Source: Lentinus brumalis (taxonomy: Eukaryota > Basidiomycota > Agaricomycetes > Polyporales > Polyporaceae). Taken from it: a DNA stretch of 64,000 nt. Each line of letters opens with the position of its first letter. Position 1 is the first letter of the stretch. The position numbers were made by a program, and so were the translations under genes. The notes below the pieces were generated by a model that was given only the letters and a program-made list of their open reading frames with translations, was not told the origin of the DNA and did no database searches. Below, piece after piece: positions 11,759-22,920 of this stretch. Location of the stretch: the NCBI GenBank assembly GCA_001792895.1, contig MARA01000003.1, positions 310,001-374,000 of the forward strand. The letters are read 5' to 3'.

Positions 11759-11966
11759 CTGAGAGAGCAAAGCAGAGTGTCAGAAAGCAGTTTGGGCGAG
11801 AGTTGGAGATGTTGCCAGATGAGAGGTCGCCGCTACATCCGTCATGAGTCCGGTCAATCCAGCTGGTTCCCGGGCCCATCCCGCAAAAACGATAGGTTCG
11901 ACCGGACAAATGGCATCCGTGGAGACGATCCTGCAGCATTTCGAGGGCGTATACGGGCATACTCAC
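11759..11966 (-). other. Probable 5' UTR intron of RPL13
   Basis: On the minus strand a strong donor (aag|gtgagt at 11966) and a pyrimidine-rich acceptor (ctttgctctctcag at 11759) sit 9 nt before the RPL13 start codon. Ribosomal protein genes often carry such leader introns. I looked for snoRNA C/D boxes inside and found none convincing. Confidence 0.55.
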
Positions 11967-12942
11967 CTTGAAGGGGGGTCTTGAGGAGGCGTTCACAAAT
12001 TCTGCCCTGTAAGGTTGAGGCGCCCTCAGAGCCAGGCGGAGTTCACGGCGTGAGAATATGATCCGGAACGGGCGGGGACGCCGATGCGTATCTAGACGCC
12101 CATTCGATTATGGTGATTGTGCACGAGGTTAACAACTTGTCTAAGTATTCAACGCCTCCACACTCATTTATAGCAACACCTCGAACTCTTTCAAGTGCAA
12201 GCGAACGTAGGTCTGCTTCATTTGTCCTGTTATCTATGACAGGTACGTCCAAAGCACTCTGAGCACCACAACGAGCTTGTAGTCATGACCGTGAGTCATG
12301 AGACGACCAGCCTGACCTCAAGACTGCCATGAGCATTCAGAGGAACGGCAGGTATCTTGCTTCCCCGCGTCCGGCGGTCGGTCGATCACTTTCCGAGGTA
12401 GCCACGGGTAGCGGAGGACATGCCATGGCGTTGACAACAATGTTGGATTCCACAAACCTACCGTCGTTATGCGGGCTTGGGTTGTGCGGCGCAGGATCGC
12501 TCTCAAACTGTCAGATCACGGCACCTGTTCCCTGCACCGGAGTCTACAGCCTGTTGGACGTGCTCTTCGCATGAGAGGATGCGAAAAGAGCGGGGTTCGA
12601 AGTCATTTAGCTCGCCTTGTGACTGCATCCTTAGCCTTCCGGACGTCAAGCACACTCCGCACTTGCAGGTCGCGAAATCTTCACGGAGCAGCACTTCAGC
12701 TAGCTTCACGACCGACCCGATCAGACCGTAGACGTGCATCCGCATCGTTACTGTTCGGTGCGTGGATCGATAAAGGCCTCGCACGATGGCGGGGTCCGTA
12801 TAATAGCCACGTCGCGTGTGGGGCCGACGGCAAGTTGGTCAACGCTTCCAACGCCTCGCTCACTCCCTGCCCAGCTGCTTCTGAGGTGTCCTCTCACTGA
12901 CCAGTGTCAGGTATTCTTGCATCACATAGATCGGCCGCGACC
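11967..12942. other. Intergenic region between RPL13 and the MetE-like gene
   Basis: About 980 nt between divergent genes. Frames at 12469-12900 are open but low-complexity, lack recognisable motifs, and end just before the MetE-like start, so I do not call a gene. A ggttcgaa-like sequence at 12594 resembles a tRNA B box but has no A box or foldable acceptor stem around it. Confidence 0.4.
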
Positions 12943-14775
12943 ATGTCTGCGTCCGTGCCTGCGACTCAACGCATCCCGCATGTCGACCACGTGGGGTCCC
13001 TCCTTCGTCCCAAGGAGTTGGTGGAGTTGCGCATTGCGTACCATGCCGGGAAGTGTTCGGCGGCCGAGTTGAAGGCGCTCGAGGACGAGGTTGTCCCGAA
13101 GATGGTCCAGCTGCAGAAGAACCTGGGCTTGACCGTCATAAATGACGGGGAGGTACGTAGGTGAGTGGTCGCATGAGCTGAGCTTGCAGGTGATCTGACA
13201 TGAGCATACGTTCGGTAGGGCCGTGTACAACGATGGGATATTCGGATCCCTGGAGGGCATGACTGTAGTGCCGGATTGTAAGTTGAATCGTATTCACCAT
13301 AAATGCAAGACTGACGCAACGATCAGGTCCCTTCACGGAGTTTAGGGCATGTATCCACTATCCTCGAGCACATGGCGGCACTGTGCTCAACGAATGCGTT
13401 AGCCATACTTGCCCTTTGTCACGATGTTCAGCGCAATGGGTATCAAAGGGTTTACGTCTGCAAAATGCACGGTAAGTGCGAGTGCAACCCCGCCGAGGTA
13501 ATTCGATTCCAGCTTACGATCGCATGCAGGGGAAGCTTCGCCGCACGAAGCCTATTCATGCGCATGAGTTTGTGTCAGTGAGAGAGTATGTTGCTGCGAA
13601 CGTACGTCATGTGAAGCCACATTGTTGTGTCATTGACGAGAGCTTGTGCACAGGATGTGCCTAACGTGAAGATGACGATGTGTCCTCCGACATGGAAGCA
13701 TCTGCAACATGGGTCTGACCACACCTACGACCACAATGTGTACAAGAACGATGGTGAGAGATATCAGCAGCTCGGTCTGTGCAACGCTCGGACTGAACGA
13801 TGACACACAGCGGAGTACTTCGGAGACGTTGAGAAAGCATACCGGGAGGAGATCCAGGAGCTGTACAGCCTCGGCTGCCGTCGCATTCAATTTGACGACC
13901 CAGGCTTCGCGTTCTTCTGCTCTGAGGGCATGATCGCGGGCATGCAGTCACTTGGCGAGGACTACGACAAATTGTTGGACACATACATCGGCGTGTACAA
14001 CGCAATCACTGCGGACTGGCCAGCCGACCTCGTTTTTACAGTGCACACCTGTCGCGGCAACATGAAGGTTGGTCACACGGAGCGTCTCAGGTTTACGTGA
14101 ATCACTCATTATCTCGCACCACCCCCAGGGTCTGCATTTCTCAGAAGGCGGTTACGAGCATGTCGCTGAGAAACTGTTCAAGACGCTGAACGTTGAGGCG
14201 TTCTACGTGAGTAAACGGCTTATCGGGATTCATTCGGGCCACCAGGAATAGGATCTAATGCCCTATCCGCCACAGTTGGAGTATGACACTGAACGTGCGG
14301 GAGGACTAGAGCCCCTCCAGTATCTGCCACCAGGGAAGCACGCCGTTCTGGGCCTTGTAACCACTAAGAGTGGCGCGGTGAGTGCAACTACTCTACATAT
14401 CCTATCCATATACGTTCCGGGGCGCGGGAGCTGAAGCAATCTGATTGGGGCAGCTCGAGGACTTGGAGACGATTAAGGAGCGGGTGCGCCGTGCCGCAGA
14501 AATCATAGCGCACGGAGATCCGGAGCGGCCGTACGCAGAAGCACTTAACCAGTAGGCACCGTGCTGGTGGCACGGGGTGTCGAGTATCTGACGGTGCACA
14601 CAGACTCGCGATCAGCCCACAGTGTGGGTTTGCGTCGGTGTTTGAGGGGAACCCCATTACGGAAGAGGTGGGTCCGATGGTGTGGATGAACAGGACTAGT
14701 GCTGACGAATGGCTACAGGAGGAGCGGCAGAAGTTGGCATTGGTCGTCGAGGCTGCACGACAGATTTGGGGCTGA
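12943..14775 (+). CDS. Stand-alone MetE C-terminal-domain-like protein (cobalamin-independent methionine synthase family)
   Basis: The protein (about 385 residues) matches only the catalytic barrel of cobalamin-independent methionine synthase, not the full two-barrel enzyme of about 760. It begins near RIPHVDHVGSLLRPKEL, has a substrate-loop-like DGEVRRAVY, then MTMCPPTW and RRIQFDDPGFAFF. The Zn ligands expected in MetE are visible: His and Cys in VFTVHTCRG and Cys in ISPQCGFAS. Such single-domain fungal proteins may be methyltransferases using small methyl donors, and their substrate is not established. There are about eleven exons. The join after CPFTEFR needs a GC donor (13347) spliced to 13402, giving FR-PYLPFVTMF as in relatives. 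An in-frame ATG at 12904 would add 13 residues; I chose 12943 because conserved sequence begins soon after it. Confidence 0.8.
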
Positions 14776-15299
14776 TTCGAATCGGGGGAGGCTGGGTCTG
14801 GGACGACGATGATATCATAGCAGTGCTACATGGTTGCATCATCCGTAGCTGTACTCTGCGTGGCCGGGTGCCTTGCAGAGGCGAGATGAGCGAGATGGCG
14901 GCGATGGCGGGGCGTTGGATGCGTGTCGACGGGGGACGAGGAGGCGGGAGAGCGGCGGGAGAGGACGGGGCGCCTGGGGGCGAGGGGCAGGTCACAGGGT
15001 GTGACAGCCTGGCGTAATAAGCTCGGAGCTCTGGGTCGCAGTCCTGCTATTCACGGCCGCTGCCCTCTCTCCTCCCGCCATCTTCGTGCTTTCGCTTCGC
15101 TGTGTCCGCACCCCGCTCCGAGACGGTTCGCGTCCGTTGCGTCTGTTGTACTCGTATCAAGCCTCGACCGTCTGTATCCATACCTGTCCGTCTCCTTGGC
15201 GTGGGAGATCTGTCTGTCCGGATCGAGGACCTCCTGACCCCATCCCCAGTTTCCATCCCCCGCTAAGTCGTTCCTGCCGCCCACAGCGCGAGCGCATCC
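14776..15299. other. Intergenic region upstream of PAL1
   Basis: About 520 nt. The first half is G-rich, the second half is rich in C/T runs that lead up to the Pal1 start codon, typical of a fungal promoter and leader. No gene seen. Confidence 0.4.
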
Positions 15300-16879
15300 A
15301 TGCAGGTCTCAAAGCATCATCCGCGGCAGAGATCGGCCACCGTTGATCCGTTCAGCGACCCAACCAACATCTCCTACTCTTCCTACGGCGTCCCAACTCT
15401 CACCAGGAACGCCCCGCCTCCTCCTTCTGCTGCACGACCCCCACCTCCCCCGCCCAAGCAGTACCCCAAGCCCCATTCACGCTCCTACGGCACTCGCGAC
15501 AACATCATGGACGCCGTTCGAGACACCGTAACCGTGCGCGGCAGCACTGATCAGGCGACCCGTACTAGGGTTGCTCGGAGTCAAACCGACCTTCCTACGT
15601 GAGTCTTCGTGTGTTGCTGTGTCGTTGCCGATTGTGCTGATATCAACGCTTTGCTCGCTTCTTGTTCTCTTTTCCTTTCCCTCCTCTCTCTTCTTCCCCG
15701 CATCCCCTCTCCACATAGTCCAACCACCACCCGTCCTGCCCCGCCTCCCGCCTCCAGACGCTCTCAATCTCAAGACAACATGGAGAAGGGCAAACCCTCC
15801 AAGTCCAAGAAGAAGGGCTCCTCTCATGCTGATGTCATCGATAGGCTGGACTTCTCTGGCGTTGGTCCCAGTACGTGTTCGTCTGTGGTTCGTCGTCCGT
15901 TCTCGCCTGATATCCCTCCCCCTGCCCAGTGTTCCATCATGACGGGCCCTTCGACGCCTGCGCCCCCTCCCGTAACCGTCACCGCACCAAGGCGCCCATG
16001 ATGGCCTGGAGCGCTGGTCAAGAGGCCGACGAAAGGGCTTTCGCCTCCGCCCAGCAGATTCAGCCCCGGTCGCCTGACCTCTACATCCCCTACGAAGCCC
16101 CAAAGAAGAAGCATGACGCCATAGCTGAGGCTTGGGGAATTCATGAGCCCGAGCCGTTCGAGGACTTTTCTGCTGGAGGTGGGGCCACGTCGCGACCCAG
16201 TGGCGAGTACGCTAGGACCCATGGCAACGGCTCTGCCAGGCGTACTAAGGATGGGCGCGATGCTCGTGATGTCTACCGCGAATACCTGGAGGAAAATCAT
16301 CCATCTCCCGCCCGCCGCCCGACCAAGCGCAGCATCCCTCCACCTCAGCCTATCTTCGTTCCCGAGGGTGACCTCGACAACGGTCCCCCTTCTCCCACCA
16401 GTGGCCCCGAAACTCCTAGCGGGAATACGCCCCGCCGCAACAAGTCTATCATGCAGCGCATCCGCAAGATGCGTGACGCACCCAACGTCCCTGTGGGCAA
16501 CTATGATGACGATGGTGGGCGCGACCCCTCCCCAGGTTCTTATGGTGAGAATTTCGGCGCTGCACACAACTGGCCTTCACAAGCCCACTCTCCCATCCGG
16601 CCGACACATCGCTCACAAGGTTCCTTTCTAGGCCGTATCGGACGGAACAACGCACAGCCTACCACGCCTTCTGACGATGCGTTCGTGTATGTTGACCACG
16701 TGCCCATGAAGAAGAACAAGTCTCTGCCTACTCCGCCGAAAGACGGCACTCCTTCCGGCGAGTATGCGGACGACTACTTCGGTGGTGCCGAGGCTGGTGG
16801 TAGCGGTGGCGGACTCGGAAGGAAGACGAGTTTGCTCAAGAAGGTCGGAACGGTGGTCAAGGGCCGCGCGCTCAAGTAA
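15300..16879 (+). CDS. PAL1: Pal1 family cell-morphology / endocytic patch protein
   Basis: Pal1 proteins act at the cell cortex in polar growth and early endocytosis. Three exons (15300-15598, 15719-15870, 15930-16879) join in frame. The signature is in exon 3: FHHDGPFDACAPSRNRHRTK followed by APMMAW, the strongly conserved core of the family. Most of the rest is low-complexity Pro/Ser with basic and acidic patches, as expected for a disordered adaptor. NPF-like and DPF-like short motifs near the N-terminus (VDPFSDPTN) would fit binding to endocytic EH or AP2-type partners. The C-terminus is basic (KTSLLKKVGTVVKGRALK), possibly membrane-binding. Length of about 465 residues is normal. Confidence 0.9.
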
Positions 16880-17416
16880 ACCGCCCTCGCCTGTCATGAC
16901 CCTCATGCCGCGGTGATCCATCTCGCGATTGTATGCTTTCCCTGATCAAGTGTATTCCCTTCAGAGCCCATCTCTTTTTGCTCGCCATGTAGACTATTCG
17001 TTGCGTGGTCGTACCCTAGAGAGACTCTCCGTACTGTTATTCGCATTCGATTCCTCGTCCCTCGTGATCCACACCTATGTATGTCACTCATTCGGTCCAA
17101 TTCCCTCCCACCTTGTGTCCCATGCCCGTCACCAACACCCTCTCCTTCTTCTATACATAATGACCCTACATTCCTTGTCGATTGATACCGGAGTTGATAA
17201 CCTCATACCACCGGCTCTTCTTGCTCTCCGCGTCTCGAATCCCATCATTACTTACCTTACTGTGTCCACGAATCTCGTCTCCCAGTGATCGTCTGTATGT
17301 ATACCGAGCAGAACGGTGTCGAATGGATATCCCAAATGCGCTCGAAGTCTGTGAGCTACGCATAAGGATATTCGGTAATATATGTTGTTGTACCACAGCC
17401 TACCACAGCGCACTCT
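16880..17416. other. Intergenic region between converging PAL1 and HIS7
   Basis: About 540 nt of AT-richer DNA holding the two 3' UTRs. No open frame of interest, no repeat seen. Confidence 0.45.
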
Positions 17417-19171
17417 TCACAACGTCCGCACGTTTATGCCGGATGCAAGCAGTGCTGTCTTGACCTCGTCGATCCCGACCTCCCGTCGGTGGAAAATACC
17501 AGCAGCGAGGGCGGCCTCGACCTTCGTCTTCTGGAATACCTCGATGAAGTGCTCCGGTTTACCCGCTCCGCTGCTTGCCACAACTGGTATCCGGACATTC
17601 CGCCTGACGAGCTCAACCAAGCCAAGGTCGTAACCAAGTCCAGTACCGTCCCTGTCGATGCTGTTGAGCAGAATTTCCCCTGCGCCCAGCTTCTCCACGC
17701 CTCGCACGAGCTGCACAACGGATAGTGGTCGGTTCTCCCGTCCGCCGCGCACCGTACACTGGTACCACCATGCCTTCCCGCGCTCGTTCTCCGGTCCGTC
17801 CGCCTTGCCATACACGAGTTCGTCCTTGTATGGTCCGTCGTAGTTGGGCTCGACGTACACTCTCCTAGGGTCGACCGAGACGACGACGGCTTGTCGGCCG
17901 TAGGCATGGGCGATGGTCTCGATTGCGCTCGTGCCGTCACCCTCCCAACGCCGTCTGCACTCGGCCGCTCGCGCATCTTCTCGACTGCGAACACGGCCTC
18001 GGTCGCGATGCTGACCTTGTCCGCTCCCGCACGGAAGTACGCGCCGGCGACCTCGAGGGCGGAGTGCGGCGTGCCATCGGGGTCGACGGTGTCCTTGATC
18101 CCGCCGCCGATCGTAAGCGGAACGTAGACAGTCTCGGCAGCGGCACGAACCACGGCGAGCATGGGCTGGTCGAGGAGGGGAGAGTGGCGGAATGAGGTGA
18201 TGTTCATGAGACAGAGCTCGTCGGCGCCCTCGACGTAGTACCGGGCGGCGAGAGCGACGGGCTTCCCGAGGTTACGCACCGCGCCCGCCGTGCGCGCGCT
18301 CACGCCGTCGCCGTCCGCACGCTCGCGGACATCATACTGATCACCCTTCGTCACGACAAGGTCGCCATCATCGTTGGAACGGACATCCATGCATGCGATG
18401 ATGCGTTTCGTGAACCCGTCCTTGGGCTTCGGAAAGCGGGCTACCCGAGGGGTTGGAGGGCTGGTTGCACGATCCGTTTCTGACTCCCGGAGCCATGCAT
18501 CGAGGACCTTGAGGCCAGCAGGGCCCGACTTCTCAGGATGGAACTGGCATGCGAAGACGTTGCCCTTCCGGACGGTCGCCAAGAAAACCTCCTGGCCGTA
18601 TTGTGTGGTGGTATGGCCCCATTGGGCTACCTCGGCATGTTCCCACTCGTACGCCGCGCGGAAGGAGTGGACAAAGTAGTAGGATGAGCGCGGATCGAGC
18701 CCTTCGTGCGCCTTTTCGTCCGCATCGAGGAACTCAACGCAGTTCCAGCCCATGTGAGGTACGGCCTTGTCTGCGTTGCTAAAGAGGCCGATGTCGCTCG
18801 GAATGATACCGAGCCCCTTGGATGAGGGCGACTCGAGCGATGAGCGGAAGAGAATTTGCATGCCTATGCAGATGCCGAAGTATGGTTTCCCCGACGCGAT
18901 GTATTCGCGCAGGGGCTCGTAGAGGCCGCGTGATACGAGGCCATCGATGGCGCTCCCAAATGCGCCGACGCCAGGGAAGATGAGGCTCTAATGCGTCATG
19001 CCAGCGCGACGTGAGCAGAACGGAACCCATGTTGCAGGTCAAGAGACCCACCGTAGCTTTCTCGAAGTCGGCCGGGGAGGATATCCAATGGAACTCGTGG
19101 CCAAGCTTCTTGAGGGTATTTGCGAGACTTTGAACGTTACCTGCGCCGTAGTCGAGGAGGTATAGACCCAT
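17417..19171 (-). CDS. HIS7: Imidazole glycerol phosphate synthase (HisH-HisF fusion), with an apparent one-base frameshift
   Basis: Bifunctional histidine-pathway enzyme that also yields the purine intermediate AICAR. Exon 1 starts MGLYLLDYGAGNVQSL; the intron joins KAT to SLIFPGVGAFG. The glutaminase half has the nucleophile in FGICIGMQ and the His/Glu pair in ACQFHPEKSG. The cyclase half has IACMDVR, then LTIGGGIKD, and catalytic Asp in DRDGTGLGYD. Between MRERPSADGVGR and the next conserved part (GDGTSAIETIAHAYGRQA) the frame slips by one at 17938-17946: one extra G in the GGG run of the coding strand would restore VGR-GDGTSAIE. Everything before and after is intact, so I read this as one gene. 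Either a sequencing deletion or a true lesion; a lesion would remove most of the cyclase and cause histidine auxotrophy. Confidence 0.9.
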
Positions 19172-19430
19172 GGCTGATGATACAGGACGATGCGAAGGGG
19201 AAACGATTGTATTCGGACATTTTGGAAGAGATTGAGCAGGCCAGTCGAGTCAAGCAGAGATAAAAGTGCATCTAATCTAATCTTATCTGCTCGAAGTCGC
19301 ACCATCTCCGCGTCATAACACAAATTCCGAATTTACGCCTCTATAACTCGACTGCCAACTGCCCTAGGTCTGCTAGAGTCATAACGTCCCTTCGCCCTCT
19401 CCAACTTGTTATTGAACACGGTCTTGAGCT

Positions 19431-20886
19431 ATGTCGTCCGCCATCTCCATCCCCGGCTCCAGGCCTAACCCGCACGCTGTCTCCGCCTCGACGTCCCCGA
19501 CCGTCTCCAGCATCCATGAGCGCATGATCCCGCGCAAAGACTCGATACACTTCTCCGGCATTCGGTTGCCCAAAGTCTTGCACCCTATAGACAACGAGGA
19601 CCTCAGGCTACTCCTCCTCGAAAACATCAGTCAGGAGGCAGTCAAGGCGCTCCGTGCACAGGGCTTCCATGTCGACCACTCGACCAAGGCCATGTCCGAG
19701 GACGAACTTGTGCAGAAGATTGGCTCGTACCACGCCATTGGTATTCGTAGCAAGACAAAGATCACTGAGAGGGTTCTGAAGTCTGCTAGCAAGGTGTGTG
19801 CATGCCTTCCTTGACCGCGATGGTCTCTTACGCCACGCACGCCAGCTCCTGGCCATAGGATGCTTCTGCATCGGAACGAACCAGGTCGACCTCCTGTCCG
19901 CCGCGAAGGCCGGTATCCCGGTCTTCAACTCTCCCTTCTCCAACTCTCGTTCGGTGGCGGAGCTCGTCCTGTCCGAGATTGTTGCCCTGTCGCGCCAGTA
20001 CGTCCAGCGCGCATTCGAGATGCGCGAGGGGATCTGGAACAAGCAGTCGAAGGGCTGCTGGGAGGTCCGTGGCAAGACCCTTGGTATTGTCGGCTATGGG
20101 CACATCGGCTCGCAGCTCTCCGTCCTCGCCGAGGCATTTGGCATGCGCGTACTCTTCCACGACGTCGTTAACCTGATGCCTCTTGGCTCTGCGCGCCAGG
20201 TCGAGTCTCTCTCCGCCCTGCTCTCCGAGTCGGACTTCGTCACCCTCCACGTTCCGGAGCTACCGGAGACGATGAACATGATCTCGACTGAGCAGCTGGC
20301 GCAGATGAAGAAGGGCTCATACCTCATCAACAACGCGCGCGGCAAGTGCGTTGACATCCCTGCGCTCGTCGAGGCTCTAAGGTCTGGCCACCTCGCTGGC
20401 GCGGCCCTCGATGTCTATCCCGCGGAGCCCGGCTCCAACGGCGCGCCCTTCGACGACCAGCTCAACCCGTGGGCGAGCGCCCTCCGTTCCATTCCCAACG
20501 TCATCCTCACCCCCCACATCGGTGGTTCGACAGAAGAGGCTCAGCGCATGATCGGAGAAGAGGTCTCCTCGGCCCTCACGCGCTACCTTAACTACGGCGC
20601 GACTCTCGGCGCTGTCAACTTCCCTGAGGTCGACCTTCGTGCGATCACCCTCGAGGAGCCGAACCACGTCCGTGTGTGCTACGTGCACAACAACATCCCA
20701 GGTGTCCTGCGCCAGGTCAATGAGGTCCTCTCGCCATACAACGTCTCGAAGCAGTACACGGACTCGAAGGGCGAGATCGCGTACCTCATGGCGGATATTG
20801 CGGATGTCAGCCCTGCAGACGTCAATAAATTGAAGGACCAGATCAACAAAACCAGCGCAAATATCCTCACACGCCTGCTCGCTTGA
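19431..20886 (+). CDS. SER3: D-3-phosphoglycerate dehydrogenase
   Basis: First step of serine synthesis, oxidising 3-phosphoglycerate with NAD. Two exons (19431-19793 and 19846-20886). Substrate-binding region IKVLHPIDNED-like start (LHPIDNEDLRLLLLENIS), then nucleotide-binding GIVGYGHIGSQ (GxGxxG), LHVPELPETMNMI, LINNARGKCVD, and the catalytic His in LTPHIGGSTEEAQ. The C-terminus is an ACT-type regulatory domain (VRVCYVHNNIPGVLRQVNEV) that would give serine feedback control. About 465 residues, as in yeast Ser3 and Ser33, including the N-terminal extension that fungal enzymes have. The start codon lies only 260 nt from that of HIS7, so the two amino-acid genes share a divergent promoter region (19172-19430), where a common amino-acid-starvation control would be plausible. 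Confidence 0.93.
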
Positions 20887-21316
20887 TGGCCTCCCATCTG
20901 CGTATACTCCTGCGATACGGTCCCTCGCCCACTACACGCCTCTCTCCCCATGAGGGGCAGCTGAAAAGACCGGTCATGGACGGTGTTTTTCGTGGCATAT
21001 TCGATACATATGTAGCTAGCACACTCCCCGCTTCCCCTCCGCACACCAAGGGTGGACCACTCAACTGGTCCTATCCTTCCCCCATTCAACTGGCCCTTCG
21101 ATCGTTCAACCACTGTAGTATATCATGCATGTAAGCGGGTTGTAGTAGTAGCTGCAATAGAGACGGATGCAAGGCAAATAATGTATCAATGCGAATCATG
21201 ACTTCGCCTGAATCCGAGGGATATGAATAGAGTACAGCAATAACGGCAAACAATACAACAGAAGGCGAAAGAATACAGCTGAAGAAAACAGACAACAAAC
21301 AATCCATCGGAGTCAG
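20887..21316. other. Intergenic region between converging SER3 and RAD51
   Basis: About 430 nt with both 3' UTRs. AT-rich from 21165 to 21300. No gene seen. Confidence 0.45.
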
Positions 21317-22552
21317 CTACTCTTCCTCCGGGTCGCCAATACCGCTGTTCAGGATGGCGAAAGTCGTCTCTGACTCTGGAAGGCAAGGCGAATCGTATAT
21401 CTTTGCCTGGCGATTCGCCCCCCTGCCTTTCTTGAGCTGCACACTATATGATGAAGAGATAAGCGACTGCTACAGCACTGAGCGTGGGAGAGCATACCGA
21501 GTTGTCGAGGCATGAGCGAGGATGTTCCCTCCGACAGGCTTCTTCTCGTTTGCAGCGTACGGTCCTGCGGCGCCATCGGGGTTGGACATTACTTGGTTCG
21601 AGATAACGACCGCGATACCGAACTATGAACGTCATAAGGTCCCCGAAACAACATCCTCGCATTCAGGACACACCTCGTCCGCAAGACGTTGTAGTGTGCG
21701 TAGGAACTTTCCTAGGTGAGCTTGCCTTGCCGAAAGCTCTCCACGCCCATTGAAATCCGTTCGGTACAGGGCAGTAGCAGAATCCACGATTAGAAGACAG
21801 AATCTGCAAACATTTGATCAGCTATACACGATACCCGCATATAGTCAATCGCACGACTCACCGAGACTCCGACATGAGCGCGCTTGCAGCAGTAAGCAAT
21901 TGGTTCTGGTGGTCGGCGTTGTACGCGCGGGCATAGGCCACGTTATCCAGCACCTCTTCTCCACTCAGACCCAGCCTCTCTGCGACCGCCAACAACCGCA
22001 CTGGACGGAAGGTGCCCTCCGTATCGATGTAGAGGCACTTCCCCTCTCCTCCGCCCATGTCAACAGGAAGCTGACAGGTCACCGCGAGCGTATGGCAGAT
22101 CTGCGACTTCCCGGTACGGAACTCGCCAAAGAGCTCTGTGATCGCTCCCGTCTCGATCCCTCCGCCGAGGAGCGCATCAAGGTTCTTCGACCCGGTGGTT
22201 ATATGCACCAGTTCGGCACGGCGTGCGTGCACCTCCGTAGCACTTTGAAAGCCAAGGGGATGATCTTCGTGGCTATCGAAAGGCGTTGTAATGTCAAGTG
22301 AAGGAAAGAGCAGGTGGATGGAGGCGTACCTTCTGTCAGGATCTTCTCGGCCTTTTGCTCTGATATGCCCTTAATGGTCAACAAGTTCTTCTTCGGTGTG
22401 TAAGCGACCGCCTCTACGGTGTGGAGGCCAGCCTCCGCGAGTTTCTTGATGTCCTGCGCACTGATACCGTACTCTGCAAGCTTTTCGACGAGGAGAGGTC
22501 CGGAGTGATGCTCTCGCTCCTCTTGTTCTTGGGACGCAGCTGGAGAGCTCAT
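21317..22552 (-). CDS. RAD51: RAD51 recombinase, with an apparent one-base frameshift
   Basis: Strand-exchange ATPase of homologous recombination. The N-terminal helix-hairpin-helix region reads [18 protein letters not shown] and [17 protein letters not shown]. The core has Walker A GEFRTGKS, then [40 protein letters not shown], Walker [16 protein letters not shown], and [12 protein letters not shown]. The last exon has [20 protein letters not shown] and ends DPEEE. Five exons. After the first intron the conserved [19 protein letters not shown] is split between two frames at 22256-22259: the coding strand has CCCC where five C are needed. No alternative donor or acceptor repairs it. Otherwise complete at about 340 residues. 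It lies about 370 nt upstream of the uL4m stop on the same strand. Confidence 0.92.
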
Positions 22553-22920
22553 TATAAGTGTATGGAGGAGGCTGAGAGGTCGATGACAGCGATCAAGTCG
22601 AGGCCGTGAAGGAGAGAGTCAAGTCAGCCCGGCGCCGGCGCGTCGCAAGAACCTGCGCAACCCACGCGTCTTGTCACGTGAACGCGTGCCAACTTGGCCG
22701 GTTCTGCTCAGAGTCAGTGCTCAGTCAGTGCTTCAACTTAGCTTCAAGCATCAAGCTTCAGGCCTCAGGTTCAAGCCGGCAACTTGCAAGTGCCAAGCGT
22801 CGTGCGGGTCGTCGAGGAATGAGTTGTATATGAGAGATATCTTCGGGGAAGGGTGTTCATGCCGGCACCAGCACGCTCATACAGGAAGTACCGAGTCAAT
22901 TAGATGCGAAGGTAAAGTAA
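22553..22920. promoter_or_regulatory. RAD51 upstream region
   Basis: About 370 nt between RAD51 and the 3' end of the uL4m gene. An ACGCGT (MluI cell-cycle box, MCB) element is nearly matched near 22660-22690 (acccacgcgtcttgtcacgtgaacgcgt contains two ACGCG cores). MCB elements drive G1/S expression of DNA repair genes in fungi, so this fits RAD51, but the assignment is inference. Confidence 0.4.

Noticed and set aside
12590..12610. tRNA B-box-like ggttcgaa
   Set aside because: No A box at the right distance and no acceptor stem.
12469..12900. 143-codon plus frame upstream of the MetE-like gene
   Set aside because: Arg/Ser/Ala-rich composition typical of a GC-rich shadow, no motif, no splice partner.
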